NCBI RefSeq assembly: GCF_003286085.1
Contig: NW_020825294.1
Coordinates: forward strand, 13,724,501 to 13,788,500
DNA from: Drosophila persimilis
Lineage: Eukaryota > Arthropoda > Insecta > Diptera > Drosophilidae
DNA: 64,000 nt
Direction: 5' to 3'
Shown: one piece after another, positions 54,951 to 64,000 of the stretch
Position numbering within the stretch: position 1 is the first letter of the stretch
Layout: the number at the start of each line of letters is the position of its first letter
The notes under the pieces: model-generated
Databases searched by the model: none
The model's input: only the letters and a program-made list of their open reading frames with translations
Told to the model about the DNA's origin: nothing
Made by a program: the position numbers and the translations under genes

Positions 54951-55690
54951 CTAAAAAAAAAATAAAAATAATAACGAAAGATCAAAATAGGTGAATGGAA
55001 AATCCAAAAAAATGTAAATAAAATAATAATAATAAAATAATATAGTTCTTAACGGACCCGATCATATAATTATTTAAAAGTCCAGAGCAACTGGCAATTG
55101 CGGACATTTCGTTACAGGATTTGCTTTCCCTACAATTTTAAAATCCCTCAGAAAAAGAAAACTTGTAAAACCAGACCGAAATACCTTTCCAGGTTCCAGG
55201 TCCAATTTTTAATTTTAAACATCGTCAATTTTTGCATTCCTGTCGTTTACCAATACTGCAATAAGCATATTGATAATTATGAGTCATAGTTTGGTTTAAC
55301 TATTACATCTGCCCTCTTTCAAAGCTTACGCTCGTGTTAGCAAGCGCACAGCGTATTTCGCGCAGAGCATTTACGCTCTTTGCCAGATTTAAAAATTCCT
55401 GTAACACAATTGAACACACTAAGTTTAAGTTTCATGTTTGCAACGCATTTAAATGACAGGATAAATAAAATTATTCATTTATGTCAAACTGAAATGACAA
55501 AAAATTAGGCGAGTACTGATTACTTTGAACTGTAATTGTTTTGGGATCGGTTCCGAAAGTTAATCACTTTTTAGCTTTAGCTTACCATCTGGTAAATATT
55601 AAGCTTTCAAATGTAAAACTGATCAATTTACTTGCGGTATTTTTTTTTAGCCCAGGAAACGTCGAACAAAAACATTTTTTTGTGTGTTTT
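54951..55690. other. Unassigned AT-rich stretch upstream of the lyase exons
   Basis: Should be intron if the gene is complete. No exon with N-terminal lyase motifs (for example the YSRxxNPT block) and no known repeat was recognised. Confidence 0.5.
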
Positions 55691-55697
55691 TATACCC

Positions 55698-56363
55698 GAT
55701 ATTATTATTATTAGCCTGATTTGGGTCCCGGGCCACCAGGACATCGAGGGCAACTGTATAGCGGACGAGCTGGCCAGATCTGGCACTACAATCCTCTTCT
55801 CCAAGACAAGGAGGATATCTGTATGCCAATGGCCACCTGTAAGCTTATTATAAAAGAGCAATACAAGCGAATAACAAACGATATGTGGCAAATAGTGCCA
55901 CGATGGCGCATAACTCGGCAAACATGGCTGACCATGGACAAGAAGCGCACCTCCGAGCTCTGCAAGCTAAGCAGGAAAAGGTGCAGCGTAGTCATACGCT
56001 CCCTCACGGGACACTGGCTAATAGGCACCCACGCTAACAGACTGGGGGCCCCACATAACGATTTTTGTCGCAGCTGTAGAGACGACGAAGAGGAGGAGAC
56101 AGTGGAACACCTGTTCTTCTCCTGCCCAGCTCTCAGCAGAAGAAGGCTACAGCACTTGGGCTCAGCCTTTCTACACGACATTTCAGAAATGTCCAAACTA
56201 TGTCCCAGGAAGATAGCGAACTTTGTGAGACCATCTGGATGGGATAATTGCATACAGGAACTCTCACAACGCAGGAAGGAATGATCCTATGCGGTATCAC
56301 AACGGGCCGAAACCGGCCTAAGTGTGACGCGCTCCGAGAGAGCCGCCTCAACCTAAACTAACC
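55698..56363 (+). mobile_element. LOA-like 3' fragment (RNase H end and C-terminal domain), 5'-truncated
   Basis: Flanked by TATACCC at 55691-55697 and 56364-56370. It carries SLIWVPGHQDIEGNCIADEL, then the 187-codon frame 55721-56284 with LTGHWLIGTHANRLGAPHND and CRSCRDDEEEETVEHLFFSC, ending in cctaaactaaccta. It is very similar to 37150-37837, with few differences. It is the shortest copy in the window, with a typical 5' truncation, and sits in DINE-like sequence. Confidence 0.78.
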
Positions 56364-56889
56364 TATACCCGCACCGCTTACTTCCGCCCCCACAAAGGGC
56401 GAAAATCTGTGCCATCTACAATTTCAAAGATAAGAGAAAACAGAAAATACCGAATCGTAGAGGATGACTATATCTTCTAGAATGCAAAATCTGAACCAGA
56501 TCGTATAATTATTATAGCCAGAATCAAGAAAACAATCTCACTCTCTCTCGCTCTGTCTCTCTCTAACACACAGGTTTTATGGTCGGCTTTGCCTATAGAT
56601 CGCAGATACTATAAGAGCTAGAGCAACCAAATTTTTGATCCACACTTCTGTGATATCGGACCTTGACGAGTTAGTTTCAAAATTTCGCCCCACCCCCTTC
56701 CGCCCACAGAAAAGACGAAAATCTGATGCATCCACAATATTGAAGATACGAGAAAACTAAAAACGCACAATCATAGAGAATGACCGTATCTATAAGATTG
56801 CTGAATCTGGATCAGGTCGGAACATTTTTATAGCCAAAAAGAACAAATTAATTTGCGGTCGCCGCAGCCACTCACAACGTTCCCCCTCT
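56364..56889 (+). repeat. DINE-1/INE-1-like repeat, 5'-deleted
   Basis: It starts in the middle module (gcttacttccgcccccacaa) and ends with ccactcacaacgttccccct, immediately followed by the 5' terminus of another copy at 56893. Confidence 0.72.
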
Positions 56890-56892
56890 TTT

Positions 56893-58005
56893 TATACCCG
56901 ATACTCAAAATGAGTATTGGGGTATATTAGATTTGTGGTAAAAGTGGATGTGTGTAACGTCCAGAAGGAATCGTTTCCGACCCCATAAAGTATATATATT
57001 CTTGATCAGCATCAATAGCCGAGTCGATTGAGCCATGTCTGTCTGTCCGTCTGTCCGTCCGTCCGTCTGTCCGTCTGTCCGTCCCCTTCAGCGCCTAATG
57101 CTCAAAGACTATAAGAGCCAGAGCAACGATGTTTTGGATCCAGACTTCTGTGATATGTCACTGCTACAAAAATATTTCAAAACTTTGCCCCGCCCACTTC
57201 CGCCCCCACAAAGGGCGAAAATCTGTGGCATCCACAATTTTAAAGATACGAGAAAACCAAAAACGCAGAATCGTAGAGAATGACCATATCTTTTAGACTG
57301 CAGAATCTGAATTGGATCGTATTATTATTATAGTCAGCATCAAGAAAACAATTTCATTTTTTCTCGCCCTCTCTCTAACACACACGTAGCATAGGCGGCT
57401 TTGCTTAGAGTAAAACATTAGCGCCTAGATCTCAGAGACCATAAAAGCTAGAGCAACCGAATTTGGTATCCACACTCCTAATATATCGGACCGAGACGAG
57501 TTGGTTTCAAAATTTCGCCACACCCCCTTCCGCCCCCGCAAAGAATGCAAATCTTGGGATATTCACAAATCTCAGAGACTATTAAAGCTAGAGTAACCAA
57601 ATTTGGTATCCGCACTTCTGTTAGATCTCACTATAAAACGTATATCTCAAAATTTCGCCCCACCCCCTTCCGCCCACACAAAGGACGAAAATCTGTTGCA
57701 TCCACAATATTACAGATTTGAGAAAACTAAAAATGCAGAATCATAGATAATGACCATATCTATCAGATTGCTGAATCTGGATCAGATCAGATAATTTTTG
57801 TAGCCAAAAGGAACAAATCAATTTGCATTGGCTACGCAGCGCCCGACGTCACGCTCAGACTGATTTTCTGTCTCTCTCGCACGCACTCTTTGTCGTGTCG
57901 TTTAATATTAGCGGCGCTGCCGGAGGAGAGCCATACTGACTTAGTATCGGGTATAACTGTAGAGTTGCGGTGTCCGCAGCAACTCACAACGTTCCCCCTC
58001 GTTTT
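56893..58005 (+). repeat. DINE-1/INE-1-like repeat, full length (1113 bp)
   Basis: The best full-length reference in the window: tatacccgatactcaaaatg to gttccccctcgtttt. It has a tctgtccgtcc block (57037-57083), three similar modules around 57170-57290, 57480-57560 and 57640-57720, and a subterminal hairpin at 57962-57985 with a 7-bp stem GAGTTGC/GCAACTC. It carries no coding sequence. Confidence 0.82.
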
Positions 58006-58799
58006 TTTTTGTTTACATACATTAACTATGCTTCGTTTAAGGTATCATAGCTGAAAATCTATAGATAATGGTTAAGGTGCAGCCGTTTGACGTTTGTACC
58101 TTGCGTGAACTACTCGGTAGTTCCTCTTCTTTCTCGTTGACATAAACGGGAGCCGGAGAGTTTAATGCAAGGTGCTGAAGGGTCAGCACCTTTTTCAGTG
58201 CGGTAAATATCCTTAGTGGTAGGCGCTGAAGTTATATTTACATACGTTGACGTATTGAAAATATGGTTTCTTGCACCGAGAGCTTGTGATTATGTTCAGC
58301 GTCCAGATCGCAGACTCTTTGCATTATTGCTCGCGCCACGCTCAACTCTTTTCCAAGGAACACCACTCAGTCTCTAGGCTGCTGTATTTGACCTGTTATT
58401 AAGACAAGTTTTTTAAAGTTAATCAAATTCGCCGACTCCTTTAAAATTTATTTCAGTAGTTGTTCTGTCAATATAAGAAAAAGTGGAGTGGTACTTATTT
58501 TTGGGACGGGATTATATTTTCTTATTCTAAATCATAAGAAAATATAAATCTATTAGAGCGATATTTGGTGTAGCTGCTATAGGAATAGCGTACTTTTCAA
58601 CATTAAGCTCAAGGCTACACCTATAAATATTCTTGAATCGGGACACAACTTTCTATTTTACTGTTTTGTACCAAAATAAACATTTTTAGAACTTTTTTAG
58701 GTGCTGTTGCAAAGGAAGAACCAAGCAGATGTGAAACAGATGATATAGGATGATTAACACAGACGTGGCGATATATGGACGACGAAATTCGAAATATCG
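58006..58799. other. Unassigned stretch
   Basis: Mixed sequence with a short gene-free GC-richer part (58060-58380) and an AT-rich rest. A tandem of 'ggtgctgaagggtcagcacc' near 58171-58190 forms a small hairpin (GGTGCTGA/TCAGCACC). No gene recognised. Confidence 0.4.
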
Positions 58800-59620
58800 T
58801 GTCGAAGATCGTATCCGTCAATTGGAAGTGATAATTAAGTGATGACTATGACGCTGTTAAGCGTATGGATATGGAGGTGACCACATACGGCAATTTCACA
58901 GCCTGAAGGAGGTTACAACGGTAGGCGTTTCTCCTGGCCAAGCCGATTTTCTGGTAAGATTCTAGACTAATGGTTTTATCGTCGGTGTCAGGGATAAAGA
59001 AACGCGTTGCGCAATGGTTTTGATGCAAAGAAGGACGATCGAAGCAGCAGTCATTCAAACGCCGACTTCTGAAGCTTTGCTCTTAATAAGCCGTCCATCG
59101 CAGAAAGCGCATCTTGTACGGACTGCGGTGAATAATGGTAATCATCTGGAGCTTCATAGGGAGCAGAACTTATCTCCAGAGCAACTCAGGGACTCGAGAT
59201 GTGTCAATCTCACTATCAGAGGCATAGTACATGGAAACGAATGTGTGTTGACTTTGGACACATGTGCTTCTCATTTAATAATTAGAGCTGGCTTACTTAA
59301 AGGAAAGGTTGAGCCTCTACTTTGGATACGACTACAGCTTCAGCTACACAGAAGCTTGAAATTTCGAAAGCAAATTTAGAGCACAACTTTGCTGTAGCTG
59401 ATCCCATGGACGACATCTTAATCGTAGTGGAATTTTTGATCCGTTATGGTTGTACATTCAATGAAAGAGTTCTGAGAAATAGCAATATGGAATTGCCCGT
59501 AAGGGAAAACGGGTTTGTGAGCAAGATTTTCACATCGAACAAAAAAATGTCAAGAGAAAGATCGACGCGGAGTCCAGACAGAAACCGATACAAGGATCGA
59601 TAAGGTTAACATGCTGGACT
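58800..59620 (+). mobile_element. Gypsy-type retrotransposon protease relic
   Basis: LTIRGIVHGNECVLTLDTCA (near 59210-59270) corresponds to the aspartic protease start, where LTLDTCASHLII has Cys where the family has Gly (DTGA). The next frame has FAVADPMDDILIVVEFLIRY near 59390-59450, the ILG-type flap region of Ty3/gypsy proteases. Two shifted frames and a mutated active site make it a relic. Confidence 0.6.
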
Positions 59621-59979
59621 TTGAAACCGAGATAGCCCAAGAGATAGTTCGAGCTTAAAGCTGAATAGAAAAGGTGTGAAAAAGCCAGTTTACGTCCAAA
59701 AGAAAGTGACAAAACATTACAATTTTCTCAGGAAAGAAAAACACTCCAAGTGTAAAAATATGAATATATTTTACATTTTTGGACCCCTAATTCTATCAGA
59801 AATATTTGGTTTGATGCCAAATTTTTAATGCTGTTCCATAGTGTAACCATCTGAAAGCTGTACAGAATCCGTTGAAATAAACTTAGTATTATTCTTGGAA
59901 TTGTTTTTTTGTATAACTTCCTCTGAGGTGATGAACTTGCACGCTCGGAAATGTGGGTAGTCTACTTCCTACATTAACC

Positions 59980-60545
59980 AAACTTTGGTACTGTGATTAG
60001 GCATCTTTTAATGTGTTCCCACAAAAATGTCAGCCATATTATTATAGTTATCGAAATTATATTATCGTTGAAAAATCGATTAAACAATTCGATTTGAAAA
60101 TGGGAAAAGATGAATATTGTGCTGTCATAAGATATTTGATTTTTAAGGTATTACCTAGACAATTTAAAGCCGAGTTGGACGGTTACTATGGGGACTCTTC
60201 CCCGTCATTTGCAACTGTGAAGTTCTGGGCTGCTGAATTTAAGCGTGGACGTACGAGCTTAGAAGGACGTGTCTCGCCGGGGTGGCCAAAAACTGTGACC
60301 CGAAGATGTCAAAAGTCCGCGTTTGCCATATTTTGAACAAAAAATTGAACATGGGAAAGCTTTCGGCGTTTGCTCACTTTTGATCAAGATCGCAGTTCTC
60401 TTGGCAATGTTTACGCGAAATAAATCAGACTTTTGGTGCCGACTTTTATCTGTGCTTAAAGTTGCGCTTGGCCGACAGAAATTAATTGACTTGAGAAGTG
60501 TATTAAATTAGGAGAATGTTATAAAAAAATATATACAAATTTCCT
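59980..60545 (+). mobile_element. Mariner transposase relic (N-terminal DNA-binding part)
   Basis: AELDGYYGDSSPSFATVKFW (60165-60225), AAEFKRGRTSLEGR and GWPKTVTRR are the mariner paired-type helix-turn-helix region. Frames shift after 60300 and only scraps of the catalytic part follow. Internal deletion is likely. It may be the same family as the element at 63593-64000. Confidence 0.72.
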
Positions 60546-60627
60546 ATAACAGCTATATGATTTAATGCACTTAATGCGCTGCGCGGCTGGCAAAAATCCT
60601 CTAGCTGAACCCTCCACGAAGGTGCCG

Positions 60628-60703
60628 GCAGGGCAATGGACACTGCATTATCCCGGGCGAGGATAATGCACTGTCGCTTGCCCTGCCCGGGGTAATGCAG
60701 TGT
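60628..60703 (+). other. Stem-loop in the LOA-like 5' UTR with an alternative pairing partner
   Basis: GCAGGGCAA (60628-60636) pairs with TTGCCCTGC (60678-60686), and TGCATTATCC (60644-60653) pairs with GGATAATGCA (60661-60670) around a 7-base loop. GACACTGCATTA (60639-60650) can instead pair perfectly with TAATGCAGTGTC (60692-60703). Function unknown. Confidence 0.6.
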
Positions 60704-61289
60704 CTAGCTAAGGCTATGGTCCATAGTCTTCCCGATCTAAAGTCGGGGGAACTGAACCAAGGCCATGGCTAGAGGTGCCTGGCGGACAGGCATAAAACGC
60801 TAGGGGGTGGTCCCCCCGAAAAACATTAATCGGTATGGACCTTCGGGCCAAATATGGAGGCTGAAAAGGAGCGAACACGGGTTGGGATGTCGGTGGAAAG
60901 CGTGACTGCTACCACCGGCGGGCACAGGGAGGAGCAATCCTCTCTGCGTGTCGCCAGCGGTCACACCTCGGACACGGCGGGAGCAGGCCATGTCAGTTGT
61001 ATTACTACTGCCACGACGCGATGCAGGGTGAGCCGCGCGGGTGCCGCTGTCGACACAGACTCGGACGCGGAGAGCGTGCTATCCATCAGCAAAACAGAAG
61101 AAGAAAGCCTTCTCCGCTCCGAAGCGTTCCAGGGAAGGGATGAAGGCAAAAGCTCAGTATATGGCGGCCCTCAAGTTACTGAGCCGGCTCCAGGGCAAGG
61201 CGGATATCTCCCAAGAGTAGAAGTCTAAGCTAGCTTGGGCTGAGCAACGGGTCCAGGAGGGTCACGAACACTACGCGCAGCTGCCCCAG

Positions 61290-62210
61290 ATGAAGGCAGC
61301 AAACGGTGGATTCGCCAACAATGTGGAGAAGATGTTGGCCACCAAGAGGCAACGCTCGATCGAGAGTGCTGCCAAAGACACTCCGGCGAGCAAGCGGCAA
61401 CGCGGGACCAAGGCGGCCACCCCCCAGCCGAAGGCAAGAAAGCCGAGACAAAAAGCCACGAGCGAAGTGTCCAAGAGACATCTCATTGTGGCCTTGATCG
61501 ACCGCAGCGACGAGAACGGGAAGATGACGGCGGCGTAGTGGAAGTTAGTCCACGCGCAGCTCGTTGAATCACTGTCCACGCGAATGGAGGAGGACCCCAG
61601 CGCTCCCATGCTCACGTTTGATGGAGCGGGATGGCTGAACGGGGTCAAGATCCTCAATTTGCAACGACGACCCAACGCGGCAGTGGCTGGTGCAGAAGGT
61701 GCCCCTACTGGAAGCTCTGTGGGAGGGGTCAAGCTGGAGGTGGTAGACAGGGAGCTGATCCTGTCCATACCAAAGGCGAAGGTGCTCTTCCCCATTGCTG
61801 CCCAGGGGGAACGAGCACTGAAGCTGCTGCAAAGGCCAAATCCGGACGTGCCAACGGCTGACTGGAAGGTGCTGTATGCGAGTAGCCCACTACGCAACGA
61901 GGGGGGCCAGCATGTTATCCTCGAGATCAGCAAGGAGACAGTATCTTCTGTCTTGTATCCTAAGTTCGAGAAGATGGCGTGGGGCGTAGGTAGCGTATAC
62001 CTACGATTGAAAAAGCGCCACCCCGGGGACAAAGATGCGCACAGCCTCCTGGCAGGCGAGGTCGAGACCATAGTGGAGGCCGCCCAGGGTCTTGCGCTGG
62101 ACGACTCGGAGGAAGAGGAGGACGGTGACCTGACAATCATAGTCAACCCGTCGTTTGTTGTTGAGTTAGCCATCCATGACGCTAAGGGTGCTGCAGCTCA
62201 ACCTCCATAA
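61290..62210 (+). pseudogene. LOA-like ORF1 (third family)
   Basis: The frame 61290-61538 is a basic N-terminal part (KRQRSIESAAKDTPASKRQR, Lys/Arg-rich, perhaps RNA-binding or a nuclear signal). A TAG near 61536 separates it from 61584-62210, which encodes ILNLQRRPNAAVAGAEGAPT, VPTADWKVLYASSPLRNEGG, an acidic C-terminus DDSEEEEDGDL and a tail that overlaps the start of ORF2. An upstream frame 60854-61228 holds the N-terminus. Confidence 0.7.
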
Positions 62211-63291
62211 GAACAAAATAGCGTCGGCGGAGCTCCTCATTGCCATGGAGCAAGGGCCCGCCGACATAGCTTTAGTCCAGGAGCCGTGGATTTCGTCAGG
62301 CAACTCAGTGGCCGGACTAAAGTCCTCAAATTACAACCTTCTCTACTCAACATCGGTAAGCAGGAACAGAACCGCCGTACTCGTATGGAAGGGAATCCAT
62401 TCTCATCTTATGTCTCATTACAGCACGGATGACCTGACGGTGGTGATGCTGGAGAGCGAGGAAAAGCGCCTAATGGCAGCTTCCTGCTACATGGCACACG
62501 ACAGGCCCGCTCCACCGGAAGAACTTAGGAGTCTGGTGACGGAAGCCGGCTCCAGAAATCTCCAACTCCTCATTGGCGCAGACGCCAACGCCCATCACAA
62601 TGTGTGGTGAAGCCCCAACATCAACGATAGAGGTGAGTCACTCCTAGACTTTATCTTATCCACCAACTTAGACGTAGCAAACGTCGGGGAGGAACACACC
62701 TTCTTAGGTCCCACCTCGTCAAACGTGCTAGACCTAACTTTCGTCCCGGGAAAGAGTACTCTGATATCTGACTGGAGAGTCCTCGAAAGACCATCCTTCT
62801 CAGACTATAAGTACATCCAGTTCAAGTGCGAATTCGAACACTCTTCGAAGATAACAATTTACAGAAACCCCCGGAACACCAAATGGGTAAAGTTTAAAAA
62901 GACAGTTGCTTCGAAGCTCGCGAATCCGGGCTCAGTTAATTCTGCGGAGGATATAGAGAAATCCCTAAAGATCCTATCCAACGAGCTACTGAACGCCTAC
63001 CACGCAGCGTGCAAACCTTCGAGAACGAAGAAGAGGTCCAAGCCACTCTGGTGGAACCGAGATCTCTCTCTCCAAAGGAACAACCTCAAGGAATTCTTCA
63101 AGATCTTTAAACAAGCGAACGAAGAGATTGTCAATGAGGAATATAAAATCCTACTTAGGAGCTACAAGAAGGAAATACGTAAGGCACAAAGGAACTCGTG
63201 GAGGAACTTCTGCTCCAATATCGAGAAAGTGCACGAAACCGCTAGGCTCCGGAAGCTGCTTTCAAAGCAGCCCACAGTACAGACAAACTAA
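62176..63291 (+). pseudogene. LOA-like APE-type endonuclease (third family)
   Basis: ORF2 starts with MTLRVLQLNLHKNKIASAEL (ATG 62176), which overlaps ORF1 by 35 bp in another frame. QEPW, MAASCYMAHDRPAPPEELRS and GADANAHHNVW follow. A TGA at 62608-62610 then interrupts. The frame continues from 62725 with LDLTFVPGKSTLISDWRVLE, SFSDYKYIQ and KRSKPLWWNRDLSLQRNNLK. The catalytic His of SDH is replaced by Tyr in SDY, so the nuclease would be inactive even without the stop. Confidence 0.78.
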
Positions 63292-63344
63292 AACTAGATA
63301 ACGGACAGTGGACAGAAGGCAGTAAAGAAGCCCTAACAGCACTA

Positions 63345-63590
63345 ATGGAGGCGCACTTCCCTGGATGCACCAGGGTCACTGACGCCAAGGAGCATCAGGA
63401 CCTGGAAACGGAGAAACAGCACCACCCAACAGGTATGTTAACCACTAAGAGAATCCACTGGGCTGGACTCCTTCGCGGCCATAAAAGCTCCAGGACTGGA
63501 CGGGATATTCCCAGCCTTGATGCAGTTGACCAAAGAGGTGATCACCCCATGGCTCTTCGCAGTATCCTCAGCATGCCCAAGTACGGGCTA
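63345..63590 (+). pseudogene. LOA-like RT start, truncated by mariner
   Basis: MEAHFPGCTRVTD matches the LDTHFPGCTSTEP block that precedes RT in the copy at 40411-41889. Later frames hold a KSSRTGRDI remnant of the SPGPD motif. Broken at 63590 by a mariner terminal repeat. Confidence 0.65.
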
Positions 63591-63592
63591 TA

Positions 63593-64000
63593 CGAGGGTT
63601 GCTATTTATATTTCGGGAATAGGAAATAAGAACAACAATTTTTAAATGAAAATGGTTTTATTGTTTTTCAAAATAATCCCCCCGATGATCAATACACTTT
63701 TGCATTCGCTTGAACCATTGGTAATAGCAGTTTTTCCACTCCTCTTGAGACACCTCCAAAAACATGGTTTTTAAACTCTTCAACTGCTTCTTCGGCGCTC
63801 GTAAAACGTTGACCACGCAGTTTTTTTTTATGTTAGGGAATAAAAAAAGTCATTGGGTGCCAAGTCACGACTGTAGGGAGGATGAGTCATCAATTCGACG
63901 TTTTGACTGCTTAAAAATTCACCTGTTTGTCGAGATGTGTGCGAGCTCGCATTGTCATGATGGAGAATGATTCGTGCTCGGCAGTTGGTTTTGCGAATTT
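63593..64000 (-). mobile_element. Mariner element (DD34D transposase C-terminus), runs off the window
   Basis: The right end in element sense is at 63593, next to TA at 63591-63592, with a terminal repeat beginning cgagggttgctatttatatt (plus strand). Minus-strand coding gives HHDNASSHTSRQTG and SRDLAPNDFFLFPNIKKK, with 34 residues between the two catalytic Asp, the DD34D signature of mariner. The tail has WKNCYYQWFKRMQKCIDH and RGDYFEKQ in the next frame, so there is one frameshift near 63760. The 5' two thirds lie beyond 64000. It inserted into the LOA-like element of family three. Confidence 0.85.

Larger units (their letters stand above)
60590..63590 (+). mobile_element. LOA-like non-LTR retrotransposon, third family, with structured 5' UTR
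   Basis: 5' UTR with strong inverted repeats (60628-60703), ORF1, endonuclease and the beginning of the RT region (63345-63590). It is cut at 63590 by a mariner insertion. The endonuclease has a TGA after DANAHHNVW and a mutated SDH motif. The RT and the rest lie beyond the mariner, outside the window, or are lost. Confidence 0.82.

Noticed and set aside
1-64000. CRISPR arrays, bacterial operons, tRNA or rRNA genes
   Set aside because: No regularly spaced repeats, bacterial gene order or tRNA/rRNA structure was seen; intron and transposon types are those of a fly genome.

Overview
This looks like a 64-kb piece of Drosophila (fruit fly) genomic DNA from a repeat-choked region such as pericentric heterochromatin or another TE-rich block. 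The reasons are: short (60-74 bp) introns in the host genes, fly-type retrotransposon lineages (BEL/Pao, 17.6/297-like and mdg1/412-like LTR elements, jockey-like and LOA-like non-LTR elements, mariner), many DINE-1/INE-1-like noncoding repeats, and split genes whose long introns are packed with transposons. No prokaryotic-style system, CRISPR array, rRNA or tRNA gene was seen. The species cannot be fixed from the sequence alone.

Three host-gene signals survive among the repeats. (1) A PR/SET-domain zinc-finger gene (PRDM-like) runs on the minus strand: exons at 14694-14937, 3040-3322, 2584-2691 and 2375-2509. Their splice phases agree, they carry a split PR/SET domain, a PLDLS motif and a C2H2 finger, and an 11.4-kb intron filled with transposon debris. 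It continues past the left edge, and upstream exons are not seen. (2) The 3' half of a cystathionine gamma-lyase gene (Drosophila Eip55E) runs on the minus strand: exons 54680-54950, 54292-54619 and the terminal exon 48880-49030, the last separated by a 5.3-kb TE-filled intron. (3) A 274-bp piece of the ubiquitin E2 variant Uev1A (5' UTR plus 81 codons) is embedded in the reverse transcriptase of a BEL element at 25719-25992, flanked by a 7-bp direct repeat.

Layout: 1-403 LTR end; 740-1872 LOA-like relic; 2375-14937 PRDM-like gene, whose big intron holds jockey-like, LOA-like and DINE-like relics; 16496-19880 two DINE-like copies; 19884-27480 two tandem BEL relics on the minus strand, one carrying a 738-bp TTA-flanked MITE and the other the Uev1A piece; 27849-39225 a 17.6/297-like gypsy relic in three pieces, split by a near-complete BEL element (28099-34595, LTRs at both ends) and by a LOA-like element (34922-37837, 12-bp target duplication); 39226-43530 a second LOA-like element on the minus strand with nearly all of ORF2; 43804-44847 the 5' end of an mdg1/412-like element; 45586-47561 a third, internally deleted BEL relic; 48605-54950 the cystathionine gamma-lyase exons, with a LOA-like element (49874-52442) and a DINE-like copy in the intron; 55691-58005 more DINE-like copies; 58800-60545 protease and mariner relics; 60590-63590 a third LOA-like family; 63593-64000 a mariner element running off the window.

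Most transposon reading frames are broken by stops, frameshifts or deletions. The value of the window lies in nested insertion order, recoverable target-site duplications, the captured gene fragment and the two genes stretched by transposons.
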